Shown here piece after piece: positions 27,681-38,579 of a stretch of 64,000 nucleotides of DNA. The position numbers and the translations under genes are program-made. This DNA comes from Epiperipatus broadwayi (lineage: Eukaryota; Onychophora; Udeonychophora; Euonychophora; Peripatidae). Location: NCBI GenBank assembly GCA_028023455.1, contig JAQFVV010012442.1, positions 2,206,903 to 2,270,902 of the forward strand. The letters are read 5' to 3'. Each line of letters begins with the position of its first letter. Position 1 is the stretch's first letter. The notes below the pieces were generated by a model. That model made no database searches and had not been told where the DNA came from. It was given only the letters and a program-made list of their open reading frames with translations.

Positions 27681-29413
27681 TATCTAAAATTATATTATTA
27701 AAATAATCGTTCATAAAAGAAAACATAAAATTAAACATTGAAGAGTTTATTGCAGTTTGTTTTAGAAAAAAGATAAGAATTACATAGTTTTCTAGCGTTA
27801 GTTTTTGAAATAAAAAAGCTACAATTAATTAATCAAAAGGGGGGAGGGGAGTCTTGGTTTGAGAAATGAAACTAAGGGTTATAAAAGGAAGTAAAGAGTT
27901 TTTATTAGTATTTGTAAAAATATAATTTAAAAAGTTAAAACATACAAATCTCTTTTCATTCAAGTTTAATTAAAGAAAAAAATAATGTTAAAACTAAATA
28001 GTAAATTGTATTAAAAATATATGTGCATATATATGTGCGATTTGTAAATAAATAAAATGTATGCGAAATAAAAGAAGATTATCATTAAAACCACGGCAAT
28101 GGCTATTAATAAAATGAAACAACACGTTTTATTGCATGGCTATTACTAATTAAGCAATCTTCCAAAACACGTTTATCAAATGATTATCATTGGAATTTGA
28201 CAACAGATCTCTGTCGGAGATATCAGAAAGACAACAAGGCACAGGTATAAATAGATCTTTTTTTATCGGACAGAATCAGTTCACAAAGTAATTGAGTAGT
28301 GCAGTTCAGAAATTAATTGAGCAGTTAACAAACAAAATGCAGTGTTGAGAAGATCTTGGGAATGCATGTTTATATCCAGCCCAGATGTCTGACAAAACAG
28401 CAGATCTGCCCATGAAATAATGTCAGCTTAACATCTTAGAAAATCTCTGTCAGTATCTATTTGTCTCCGATGGTAATAATCATGAAAATCAGGAAACTCA
28501 GCAAGGAAATGTTCCAGCCGGCTGGAAGCATTCATACTGGAACTATTCATACTGGAAGAAACAACAAACAAGAAGAAAACAAAGTGTTAAATCTATGTTC
28601 AAAATTCTAGGTAAAACATTTGCTTATTTTCATTATACTGTAATAGCCATTGCATTTCATTAATTCGTGCGCATCCTCCAAGAGTCTAATTATATGAACT
28701 CGATATCATACATAAATGAACTATTGATATGTGTGTGATTAAATTTCAAATGCTATGTAGTCCTTTATTATCATTATTATGTGTGTGCATGAGTTAATAT
28801 GTGTGTGATCATTATATCAATATTTATTAGTTAAATTAGAGTGTTCTGTTATTGAATCTATAGGAATATTTAGACTATTTAGAAATGTTAATTTAAAATA
28901 TGTGTGTGTTTTATTAGAATTATAAAATGGTTAAATTTAGTAAATAAATGTTAGTTAATAAATTATCTTTAAAATTAAACTTTATCTGTCGGTCAATTCT
29001 TTTTATCAATTCTTTTTATCAATTCTTTTTACCAAATTCTTTTATCAATTCTTTTTATAAATTCTTTTTTACAATTCTTTTATCAAGTCTAAACCACTAA
29101 TTATGTATAATCTATTAGTGATTACAAACAGCTGAACTAGTCGTGGATTTAGGCATTGAGTTAGTGGCCATTGCTCAAAGTGCGTTATTTATTCATCCTT
29201 GAATAGATGGCTGGTGCCCGTGTTTATACACAAACAAAAAAAAAGTGCTTTGGACATGGTGTTCAACTCAATAGCCGAGAAGAAGCTATGTCCTGGAAAT
29301 GTAACGCTAGTTATATACGTTATAGCTATCGTTTGGGCATACATACTCTCCGAGTATGTTCTTCTCTGCCTAAGAGACCGGTGATTCGAATCCACATATT
29401 CGAACATGGTTCA
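27681..29413 (+). repeat. 5' LTR of gag-only element
   Basis: 1733 bp matching 31788-33514. It lacks the first 37 bp present in the 3' LTR (31751-31787); a (TA)n-like tract stands there instead. A promoter lies about 570 bp in. The last 20 bp carry GATTCGAATCC, close to a Pol III B box. Repeats of TTCTTTTTATCAA occur near 28990-29080. The open frames at 29189-29449 lie inside this LTR, recur in the other LTR and are not genes. Confidence 0.88.
28246..28281 (+). promoter_or_regulatory. LTR promoter: TATA box plus initiator
   Basis: TATAAATAG at 28246-28254 and TCAGTT at 28276-28281 put the initiator A 32 bp after the first T of the TATA box, ideal for Pol II. TCAGTT is the arthropod-type initiator. 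This marks the U3/R boundary; the same pair occurs at 32350-32385 in the other LTR. Confidence 0.7.
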
Positions 29414-29415
29414 AA

Positions 29416-29434
29416 TGGCTTTACCCAATGTGGG
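29416..29434 (+). promoter_or_regulatory. primer binding site
   Basis: TGGCTTTACCCAATGTGGG begins two bases after the 5' LTR. TGG start and spacing fit a tRNA-primed site; the CCCAATGTGGG part resembles lysine-tRNA-type sites. The tRNA is not certain. Confidence 0.55.
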
Positions 29435-29776
29435 CCGAACTTGTCATAAATGACAGTTGATTAAATACTTTGTTCTTGTTGAAAATAAAAATCTAAAAAG
29501 TTAAATTACGTATGTAAAAGTGCTTTAATTTTTAAAAAAAAGAATTGACCGAAAACTTTTTTTTCCGAAATGAAAAGAGATTTTGACATATATGCTATCA
29601 AATCAGAATCGATTAGATGTTATGGGCGGAGTTAAAGCATTAAGATCGGGTAGAGAAAAGGACTAAAAGAGTGGAGTTAGCGTGAGTTTCCATCTTAGTA
29701 AGAAAATAAATAAATAAGTCATATTTAAATTTAGTTTAACATAAGCGCTAGTACTTTGAAATTGAAATTTTCGAAA

Positions 29777-30445
29777 ATGGATCCGAAAGAAAGCCCAATA
29801 TATTTTAAAAATCCCCAGTTAGTGGAAAAAGAGAAAGAAATATCTGAGACACAGATGCTGAAAATGATGATAAATATGATGGAAGAAGTGCGTCAAGAAT
29901 TCAGGCAAAGTCATCAAGAATTCATTGCAGGAATAAGAGAAATAAAATGTGAAATTAAAGGAATGATGGGTGAAATAATAGAGAAAGTAGAGGAGAACCA
30001 AGAAAGCAGAAAGTTATATTTAGTTAAAGAAAGTCAGGAAGTTGAGGTCATGAAAGAGGTAGAAATTGAATTAGAATCAGATAGTGTTGTGATAAATAAA
30101 GTAGACACAAATGTAGATCAAGAAATAGAAGAAAAACATAAGTTCAAGGTAGTAGATAGTGTAGAAAAGTTTTTACAAAAATTTAAAAAGGTTAAAGTAA
30201 ACATTCGCATTTACTGTAGATGTAGATTTAAAACAAAGAGAAAGCATAGAAAAAAATATTCCCAGATTGAAGTAATTCAGAGTTTGTCTAGGTATAAAGG
30301 TTTTCTGAGTTACAAAGTTGAAAACAGAACAGAAAGAGAAAGAGATAGAGCAATAAAATATAAAAGCGGAACCGATAAGGGAGGAAAGTTAGTTTATATT
30401 ATAGAATTTGTAGAAAGAAAGAAGGAACCACCTGTCATAGTTTAA
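29777..30445 (+). CDS. gag-like ORF of non-autonomous element
   Basis: 222 codons from the first ATG (MDPKESPIYF...); the frame is open a few codons upstream without ATG. Residues about 25-85 are Met/Glu/Lys-rich and predicted coiled coil, with MLKMMINMMEEVRQEF as an amphipathic helix. The middle is acidic. The C-terminal third is strongly basic (RCRFKTKRKHRKK, then NRTERERDRAIKYKSG), as expected for RNA binding. There is no CCHC knuckle, no capsid signature such as a WW pair, and no enzymatic motif. Its place just after the leader of an LTR element is the main reason to call it gag-like. It shares no obvious sequence with the gypsy Gag at 13926 except the coiled-coil style. It could be a residual N-terminal part of a larger Gag. 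Confidence 0.55.
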   Translation: MDPKESPIYFKNPQLVEKEKEISETQMLKMMINMMEEVRQEFRQSHQEFIAGIREIKCEIKGMMGEIIEKVEENQESRKLYLVKESQEVEVMKEVEIELESDSVVINKVDTNVDQEIEEKHKFKVVDSVEKFLQKFKKVKVNIRIYCRCRFKTKRKHRKKYSQIEVIQSLSRYKGFLSYKVENRTERERDRAIKYKSGTDKGGKLVYIIEFVERKKEPPVIV

Positions 30446-31733
30446 AAGATAGTAAACGGGTGGAATAGTAAAGGAAATAAACAAAAAGGACCAGAAATGG
30501 ACTATGAGTCTAATATAATTATTTTGACGTAGGTGAAAAGCCTGAATTAGAATTTCGCTATTTAAAATGATGGATTGTTTTGTCAAATAATAGTAATGGA
30601 AGCTTCACAAAATAAAAGATTTTTTTTCTCCACGCACATATTAATTAAGGAAATTTTTGTAAATAAATAGTTCAAATAAATAAAAATCAATAAAATCAAG
30701 TTAAATAAATGGGTCAAATTAAGGATTTAGAAATAATATTTGTAAAATTAAATAAATGAATAAAATAACGGAAATACATAAAATAAAAACAAGTTAAATA
30801 AATAAGTATAATATATCTGTAGAAAATAAATAAAATATTCATAATAAAGCAAAATTGTTTTTTCTGAGTACACGCACGTTAATATATAAGTTAAAGTAAT
30901 GGGTTAAAAGTAATATCGTAATATAAATAAATATGTAAATTGATGTCCATGATAGTTTAGAATAGTATTGTAAGTTAAATAAATGTGTAAGATAATGTTC
31001 ATAATAGTTCAGAATAATATAAATAAATATGTTAAAGTAATGTTCATGTGTATTTAAAATAATATTGTAGGATTAGTGATAAATAATATAAAATCAATCT
31101 AAGTTATATTAGGAGTGTATAAGGGTTTGAATCTAATGGGAATGAGGGTAGTATAGAAGTGTTTTAGTTAAGGTTAAGTTTAAAGCTGTCGACTGGATAA
31201 ATTCTAGGACCCACAACGGATTGGCCGGGATCATTCCTCTTTTAAAAAGCACACTGGCAACAACCAGAGTAAGTCGTAAGTCACTTTTCAGGGGAGAATC
31301 CCCATATCTCGTACCTTGTTTTCCAAAGCATAAGTCAGAAATGGACAGTTGAAAATTCCTGCCATTGCAGCTGATTAGTCAAAGTCCGATCAAGAGAATC
31401 GGCAATTGTTTTCCAGGGCGTAAGTTGGAAATGGACAGTTGAAATTCCTGCCATTTGCAGCCACCTTTTCTTAGTCAAAGTCCAATCAAGAGAATCGGCA
31501 GGCAAAGCTTCATTTACAAAAGATCCCTGTGCCACAAATTTAGTTTGTCCTCATGGTCATTATCCAGGACGAACATTGTAAGCAATGTTACCAGCATAGA
31601 AAGAAGAAAAGCATAATTGGAGATTGCCCTTAGTATGGAAAGAAAAAGATACCAAAAAGCAAACTTAGAAAGAATAATAAATTAAGATTTAATGTTGTCA
31701 GAGATAACATGGTCAAAAATGACGCATGTTACT
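30446..31733 (+). other. internal region of gag-only element, non-coding
   Basis: About 1.3 kb after the ORF. The first 700 bp are dominated by AAATAAATA-like A/T-rich repeats. The last 550 bp are more GC-balanced and hold a tandem duplication. No pol remnant is recognisable. Confidence 0.7.
31317..31500 (+). repeat. tandem duplication (2 x ~92 bp)
   Basis: Two diverged direct copies, 31317-31406 and 31407-31500. Both contain TGGACAGTTGAAA, ATTCCTGCCATT and CAAGAGAATCGGCA in the same order. Confidence 0.85.
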
Positions 31734-31750
31734 CTCAAAAGGAAGGGTGG
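31734..31750 (+). promoter_or_regulatory. polypurine tract
   Basis: AAAAGGAAGGGTGG runs straight into TGTAATGTACC, the start of the 3' LTR. One T interrupts the purines. Confidence 0.7.
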
Positions 31751-33514
31751 TGTAATGTACCTATATTGATATAGGCACATATAATTTTATCTAAAATTAT
31801 ATTATTAAAATAATCGTTCATAAAAGAAAACATAAAATTAAACATTGAAGAGTTTATTACAGTTTGTTTTAGAAAAAAGATAAGAATTAAATAGTTTTCT
31901 AGTGTTAGTTTTTGAAATAAAAAAGCTACAATTAATTAATCAAAAGGGGGGAGGGGAGTCTTGGTTTGAGAAATGAAACTAAGGGTTATAAAAGGAAGTA
32001 AAGAGTTTTTATTAGTATTTGTAAAAATATAATTTAAAAAGTTAAAACATACAAATCTATTTTCATTCAAGTTTAATTAAAGAAAAAAATAATGTTAAAA
32101 CTAAATAGTAAATTGTTTTAAAAATATATGTGCGTATATATGTGCGATTTGTAAATAAATAAAATGTATGTGAAATAAAAGATTATCATTAAAACCACGG
32201 CAATGACTATTAATAAAATAAAACAACACATTTTATTGCATGGCTATTACTAATTAAGCAATCTTCCAAAACATGTTTATCAAATGATTATCATTGGAAT
32301 TTGACAACAGATCTTTGCCAGAGATATCAGAAAGACAACTAGGCGCAGGTATAAATAGATCTTTTTTTATCGGACAGAATCAGTTCACAAAGTAATTGAG
32401 TAGTGCAGTTCAGAAATTAATTGAGCAGTTAACAAACAAAATGCAGTGTTGAGAAGATCTTGGGAACGCACGTTTATATCCAGCCCAGATGTCCGAGAAA
32501 ACAGCAGATCTACCCGTGAAATAATGTCAGCTTAACATCTTAGAAAATCTCCGTCAGTGTCTATTTGTCTCCGATGGTAATAATCATGAAAATCAGGAAA
32601 CTCAGCAAGGAAACATCCCAGCTGGCTGGAAGCATTCATACTGAAACCATTCATACTGGAAGAAACAACAAACAAGAAGAAAACAAAGTGTTAAATCTAC
32701 GTTCAAAATCCTAGGTAAAACATTTGCTTATTTTCGTTATACTGTAATAGCCATTGCATTTCATTAATTCGTGTGAATCCTCCAAGAGTCTAATTATATG
32801 AACTCAATATCATACATAAATGAACTATTGATATGTGTGTGATTAAATTTTAAATGCTATGTAGTTCTTTATTATCATTATTATGTGTGTACATGAGTTA
32901 ATATGTGCATGATCATTATATCAATATTTATTAGTTAAATTAGAGTGTTCTGTTATTGAATCTATAGGAATATTTAGACTATTTAGAAATGTTAATTTAA
33001 AATATGTGTGTGTTTTATTAGAATTATAAAATGTTTAAATTTAGTAAATAAATGTTAGTTAATAAATTATCTTTAAAATTAAACTTTATCTGTCAGTCAA
33101 TTTTTTTATCAATTCTTTTTATCAATTCTTTTTACCAAATTCTTTTATCAATTCTTTTTATAATTTTTTTTTTACAATTCTTTTATCAAGTCTTAACCAC
33201 TAATTATGTATAATCTATTAGTGATTACAAACAGCTGAGCTAGTCGTGGATTTAGGCGTTGAGTTAGTGGCCATTGCTCAAAGTGCGTTATTTATTCATC
33301 CTTGAATAGATAGCTGGTGCCCGTGTTTATACACAAACAAAAAAAGTGCTTTGGACGTGGTGTTCAACTCAACAGCCAAGAAGAAGCTATGTCCTGGAAA
33401 TGTAATGCTAGTTATATACGTTATACCTTTCGTGTGGGCATACATACTCTCCGAGTATGTTCTTCTCTGCCTAAGAGACCGGTGATTCGAATCCACATAT
33501 TTGAACATGGTTCA
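31751..33514 (+). repeat. 3' LTR of gag-only element
   Basis: 1764 bp, TG...CA termini (TGTAATGTACC to CATGGTTCA). It matches 27681-29413 from 31788 onward. TATAAATAG at 32350-32358 and TCAGTT at 32380-32385 form its promoter. The end is followed directly by a (TA)n palindrome that contains an inverted copy of the last 14 LTR bases. Confidence 0.88.
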
Positions 33515-33515
33515 T

Positions 33516-33547
<32 letters not shown>

Positions 33548-33562
33548 ATGAACCATGTTCAA
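33501..33562. repeat. palindrome around (TA)n, from LTR end
   Basis: Perfect 17-bp arms, TTGAACATGGTTCATTA (33501-33517) and its reverse complement (33546-33562), around a 28-bp TA-rich core. The left arm is the true LTR end plus TTA; the right arm is an inverted duplicate of it. Confidence 0.95.
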
Positions 33563-33565
33563 TAT

Positions 33566-33576
33566 AAATAGTAATC

Positions 33577-33614
<38 letters not shown>

Positions 33615-33625
33615 GATTACTATTT
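33566..33625. repeat. second palindrome around (TA)n
   Basis: Perfect 18-bp arms, AAATAGTAATCAATATTA (33566-33583) and its complement (33608-33625), around a pure TA core. The right arm is the start of the neighbouring direct repeat unit; the left arm is an inverted duplicate of it. It lies three bases after the previous palindrome. Confidence 0.95.
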
Positions 33626-33976
33626 TTATTGTGAATGTTTAGGTGGTTACTGGTTTATATCTAATTACACCATTATCTCATTTAGCTTTAAGCACTATTT
33701 CACTTATTATTTGTAAATAATACATGAGCAATTTAAAGGTATTGCAGTTTCTAATGTTATAATTGACTATTTATTAGTCTGCATTACAGTGACATGTTTA
33801 TTTCATGTTTAAAGAGGTTTATTTAAACTTCATTGTATCAATATTTCATACTCTGTAGTCAAGTTGTAATCTTTAAGTGTCCATTCTTGCTATTAAAAGG
33901 GTTGAAGGTTTCCTTGACACCAGTGAGAAATATTGATTACTATTTTTACTGTGAATGTTTAGGTGGCTACTGGTTG
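33608..33976. repeat. small element with 48-bp terminal direct repeats
   Basis: AATATTGATTACTATTTTTA...GTTTAGGTGG...TACTGGTT occurs at 33608-33655 and, with few changes, at 33929-33976. The 321-bp offset could reflect a tandem-repeat unit with a partial second copy, or a small mobile element. No ORF and no RNA motif was recognised. Confidence 0.7.
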
Positions 33977-33998
33977 CTATTTATATATATATATATAT

Positions 33999-34343
33999 TA
34001 TAATGGGACATTGGTTTTCACCAGAAAGAGGATGTGCATTTCACTACTATCGGACTTTGGGTCTTCAGTAGAATGCTGGAAATGAAACGATGAAATGCTA
34101 AGTCCATGATTACATCCATCTTTACTATGCTAGCTCAATAATTGTTAAATAAATTTTTAAATAATTTACACTAGTTCATCCATCTCTCATCCCTCTTTCC
34201 GTCACCATTATGCAACAATATTCAAACTCATGGAGAATTTGCAATTGATTCTATTCAGGGGTGATTTTAAACAAGTCATTATTTAATATGCCTTTATATA
34301 AGCATTGACTAATAAATGATATTCATATGATGTTTATAATTTT

Positions 34344-34395
<52 letters not shown>

Positions 34396-36329
34396 AAAAT
34401 TATAAACATCATATGAATATAATTGTTATGTAACTAATAATGATTAATGTATTTATTTATAAATATATAATGTGATATAATAATGATTAGTCAGAGAGAT
34501 CAAATTAATAACTTAATATTTAATAAACAATAAAAAATATAATGTAAAAGATAAATAAAATATTAATAAAAAATAAGGATGAATTTTATCACTTCAAGAG
34601 ATTAATAAGTAAGTAATATTCCCATTCAATACCCTATGATAAAATTTCATACCATAATAAACTTTTCAAAAGTAAAGAATATAATTCAAATTAACAGATA
34701 TATAAAACAATATAAAAATTCAAAAATTAATAATTTAAATAACTTATTAATTTATTTACATTTTTTATTCATATGTTTCATAATTATTATTATATAAGTA
34801 TTATTTACAATTGTATAACTTATTTTATATGCATTTATAATAAAATAAATACATTATACGTTTATTATATTATATAATAAATATAATAATACTGTTTTTA
34901 ATATCTGTTAAATAATAACCCTTTTTTATACTTTATCTAATTTTGATGAATTTTGTCAAACTTTCAATTTATCTTTATAAAATTAAATTTGGATAGTCCT
35001 ATTAGAAATAAAAGGATGCCAAATTTTAAATAAAAAATAATAATAATAAATGAAACATATTAAAGTAATATATATATATATATATATATATAAAGAAAAA
35101 CTTATTTTCCTGAGTTAAGAATGGATCTTTAAGTCCATAGTTCATAATCCTAATGGAGTTCTCCTGCAAATTATATTAATCCATTGGTACAGCAATTATT
35201 TATTTATCCTAAATTGATAAATTATTAATATTATCCAATGGATTAATATACTTTGCAAAAGAACTTCATTGGGGTTATGAACTACGGACTTAAAGATCCA
35301 TTCTTAACTCAGGAAAATAAGTTTTTCTTTATTTATTTATATATATATTATCTTATTATTTATATTACTTTAATATGTTTAATTTATTATTATTATTTTT
35401 TATTTCAAATTTGGCATCATTTCATTTCTAATAGGAATATCCAAATTTAATTTTATAAACATAAATTGAAAGTTTGACAAAATTCATCACAATTAGATGA
35501 AGTATAAAAAATGGTTATTATTTAACAGATATTGAAAACAGGATTATTATATTTATTATATAATATAATAAACATATAATGTATTTATTTTATTATAAAT
35601 GCATATAAAATAAGTTATACAATTGTAAATAATACTTATATAATAATAATTATGAAACATATGAATAAAGACTGTAAATAAATTCATAAGTTATTTAAAT
35701 TATTAATTTTTGAATTTTTATATTGTTTTGTATATCTGTTAATTTGAATTATATTCTTTACTTTTGAAAAGTTTATTATGGTATGAAATTTTATCATAGG
35801 GAATATTATTTAGTAATCTCTTGAAATGATATGATTCATCCTTATTTTTTATTAATATTTTATTTATCTTTTACATTATATTTTTTATTGTTTATTAAAT
35901 ATTAAGTTATTAATTTGATCTCTCTGCCTAATCATTATTATATCATATTATATATTGATAAATGAATACATTAATCATTATTAGTTACATAACAATTATA
36001 TATATATGTTAAAATTATAAACATCATACAAATATCATTTATTAGTCAAAGCTTATATAAAGGCATATTAGATAATGACTTGTTGCAAATTCTCCATGAG
36101 TTTGAATATTGTGGCATAATGGTGACTGAAAGAGGGATGAGAGATGAATGAACTAGTCTAAATTATATAAAAAATTATTTAAAAATTATTGAGCTAGCAT
36201 AGTAAAGATGGATGTAATCATGGACTTAGCATTTCATCGTTTCATTTCCACCATTCTACCTGAAGACCCAAAGTCCGATTGTAGTGAAATGTGTACTCTC
36301 TTTCTGGTGAAAACTGACATCCCATTATA
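33999..36329. repeat. 2.3-kb palindrome of two head-to-head LTR fragments
   Basis: The minus strand of 33999-35210 and the plus strand of 35213-36329 are both the 3' part of the gypsy LTR (matching from about 12128 to 13453), joined head to head near 35211. The outer ends are TATAATGGGACA and its counterpart GACATCCCATTATA, i.e. the LTR 3' end in each direction. Both arms break off at about the same LTR position. Arm-to-arm similarity looks higher than similarity to the 11.3-kb LTR. Confidence 0.88.
34321..34418. repeat. palindrome around (TA)n inside LTR arm
   Basis: Perfect 27-bp arms at 34321-34347 (ending TAATTTTAACA) and 34392-34418, around a 44-bp TA core. The corresponding place in the other big arm (about 36000-36030) has a short TA run and only one copy of the 27-mer, so this fold-back arose later. 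Confidence 0.93.
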
Positions 36330-36594
36330 TTTGGAACATCAACTAGGCCTTGAATCAATGATTCTATATTATTATAGCCTTGAATGATAGATTCTTTATC
36401 ATTACATATAACAACAAAGTGATGGTTAGATTAATTGATGATTTTTGGTAACAAGTATATTTACATATAAGATCCATATGGTGTTAATAATTGCAAGATT
36501 AAAATGAATATTGACAATGTTAAATATGATAAAACCAAATTAGATGTTAGAAACATAAGTTTCTAGAAAACATTAACCAATGGATTTTTTTAAA

Positions 36595-36637
<43 letters not shown>

Positions 36638-37380
36638 ATATTTAAAAATGATAATATATATAATATGATTTATAGAGATCAATATTAAATAAATAATTAT
36701 TAAATTGTTTTTTAAATAAGAGTTAAGTGGAATAAAATTTTAATATAGTTATAGGCATTAAAGGAAATACACATATATCATATAGAACATCATAAGTATA
36801 TATAAATAGCATGAAGTAGTAAAGAACTTTATGGTATAATGTTTTATAGTTATAAAAATATATAAACTTTATTAATATTTGAGTTGAATTAAAATTTATA
36901 ATGCTTATAAGTGCAAAAATGTTTTCAAACAAAGGTACTGAATGCTCTAATCAAATGCAAGATGATATGCAAAATGAATTAAATGATGATATTAATAATA
37001 TTATAGAACAATCATCATTGGTACAAGCACCTGGGGGTTCTACAACTATAATTGAATACTCTCAACAAACACAGAATTTAGATCAAGTGTTATTTCAAAC
37101 ACAAAATATAGTTGAAGAAGATCTAAATCAATTATCTAGAATTGGGATTAATCAATCACTTAATGTTGATACAACACGGGATATAAACAATAACACATCT
37201 ATAATGCAAATGCTACAAATGTTTATGAATGATATTATTAAAAAATTAGATGATAATAATAAAAAAATAGATGATAATAAAAAATTATATGATAATAATA
37301 AAAAATTAGATGATAATAATACTAGTTTAAGAAATGATTTGAATACAAATATGAATAGTTTAAATAGAAATCTTCAGGTC
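35213..37380 (+). mobile_element. truncated second gypsy copy (LTR part, leader, gag start)
   Basis: The partial LTR (35213-36329) is followed by TTTGGAACATCAAC, a decayed PBS, then by a leader related to 13630-13925 (with a (CA)n(TA)n insert at 36596-36639), then by the gag start. Homology stops near 37380 in the coiled-coil region; pol and the 3' LTR are missing. Confidence 0.85.
36596..36639. repeat. (CA)n-(TA)n microsatellite
   Basis: About 10 CA units followed by about 11 TA units within the leader of the truncated gypsy copy. Confidence 0.95.
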
Positions 37381-37440
37381 ATGCATATTTCTATTTCAGT
37401 TACATATAATATAAGTTACAATTACTCGGAAGATGTATAA
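36901..37440 (+). pseudogene. gag: truncated gag of second gypsy copy
   Basis: The first about 160 residues align with the Gag at 13926: shared KMFSNK, NQMQDD, IEQSSLVQAPGGSTTIIEY and LDQVL. A short in-frame expansion of DDNNKKL-like repeats (around 37240-37320) is not present in the other copy. After NDLNTNMNSLNRNLQV (near 37377) the frame enters unrelated sequence and stops at 37440. The capsid domain is absent, so it cannot make a functional Gag. Confidence 0.85.
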
Positions 37441-38570
37441 ATAATGAGAACATAAATAATTTTCCTACATGTTTTATCACATATGATATAACATGAAAAA
37501 CAAATTTAAAAGAAAGATGAGGTTATAAAGTTATATATTATTAAAACTGAAAATAATATACCCAGTTAAACATTTGTTATTAATTGATGGATTTTGCAAT
37601 TTCATAGATAACAATTTTTAATTTTAGGGAAATAGATTCTTTTACTAAGTAAGTGATTTTATGATTTTCTGCAGAATTGAGTCCTTATTGGAAGATGAAG
37701 CTTTCTCATATAGCAAATATCACTTCATTTAGATAACTACCCACTCAATACATAATATAATTCCGAATTGGTAAAATAAATTGTATGCTCAAAATAAACT
37801 ATTTTTATGTACTTACCTTATAAAAATGTGAAATTTAAATGACAGTAAAGAGGTGAAAATCAATTATATATATATATGTTCTTTTTCAATATCAAATTGC
37901 TTTAGCAAACAGATCTTTATCATTAGATTCGTGGAAAAAGTACTAACACCAAATTTATTTAAACAATTGGATTTTATTTTTTGAGGTAAAAAGTAAAAAA
38001 TAAATAAAAAAGGGAAAATGTTTTAACCTAATGTCAACGTTAAATTGTTAAAATTAAAGTTCATGAAATTCTAAAGCACGCATGTTTTGGACACATTTTA
38101 CATAAGGAAAAAAAGATCATAAATTTACTCAAACTATTTTCAAACAGTATTTCAAAAACGATGTGCATATAGTTTGTAAAAGAAGGGATTGGATATTGAT
38201 TCTTGAAAGTTATTTGCAACTTTTTAAATGATTGTTCTTATATTAATAATGATAATACTTTAGTTAAACATTCACCATTGGAAAACTAATACTATTTACA
38301 AATCATCTACAAAAGTAAAAAAAAAAATCAATTACTTCCTTTGTGAAATAAATGGAATAAACGTTTTGAGACTGCATCTTAAAAAAGAAATGAATTAGCT
38401 CTTTTGAGATGCTGACCCTAAATATATACTTCATTTATTTCACAGAGAATATAGCTGAAAAATATTTGTTTAGAAGTAAAGTTGATATATGCTGGGGAAA
38501 GAAAAGAGAAACATTTTTTTATAGAGGGATATAACTTTAATGTGGTGAATAAGTATAACTATTGGTGAAT
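37441..38570. other. gene-free AT-rich DNA
   Basis: Just over 1 kb with no ORF, RNA or long repeat that I can support; a short TA run occurs near 37866. Confidence 0.5.
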
Positions 38571-38579
38571 CCTCTTAAA

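Larger units (their letters stand above)
27681..33514 (+). mobile_element. non-autonomous LTR retrotransposon (LARD-like), gag-only
   Basis: Two direct repeats of about 1.75 kb flank a 2.3-kb internal region. PBS-like and polypurine-like sites stand at the expected places, and the 3' LTR begins TG and ends CA. The only sizeable ORF encodes a charged, gag-like protein; no protease, RT, RNase H or integrase motif occurs. Such elements depend on Pol from a relative. The LTRs differ more than those of the 11-22 kb gypsy element, so this insertion looks older. The LTRs do not match the gypsy LTRs and belong to another family. Confidence 0.85.

Noticed and set aside
29189-29449. Overlapping frames on both strands near 29.2-29.4 kb, repeated at 33.3-33.5 kb
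   Set aside because: They lie in the two LTRs of one element, are not conserved in frame between the copies, and overlap each other on opposite strands.
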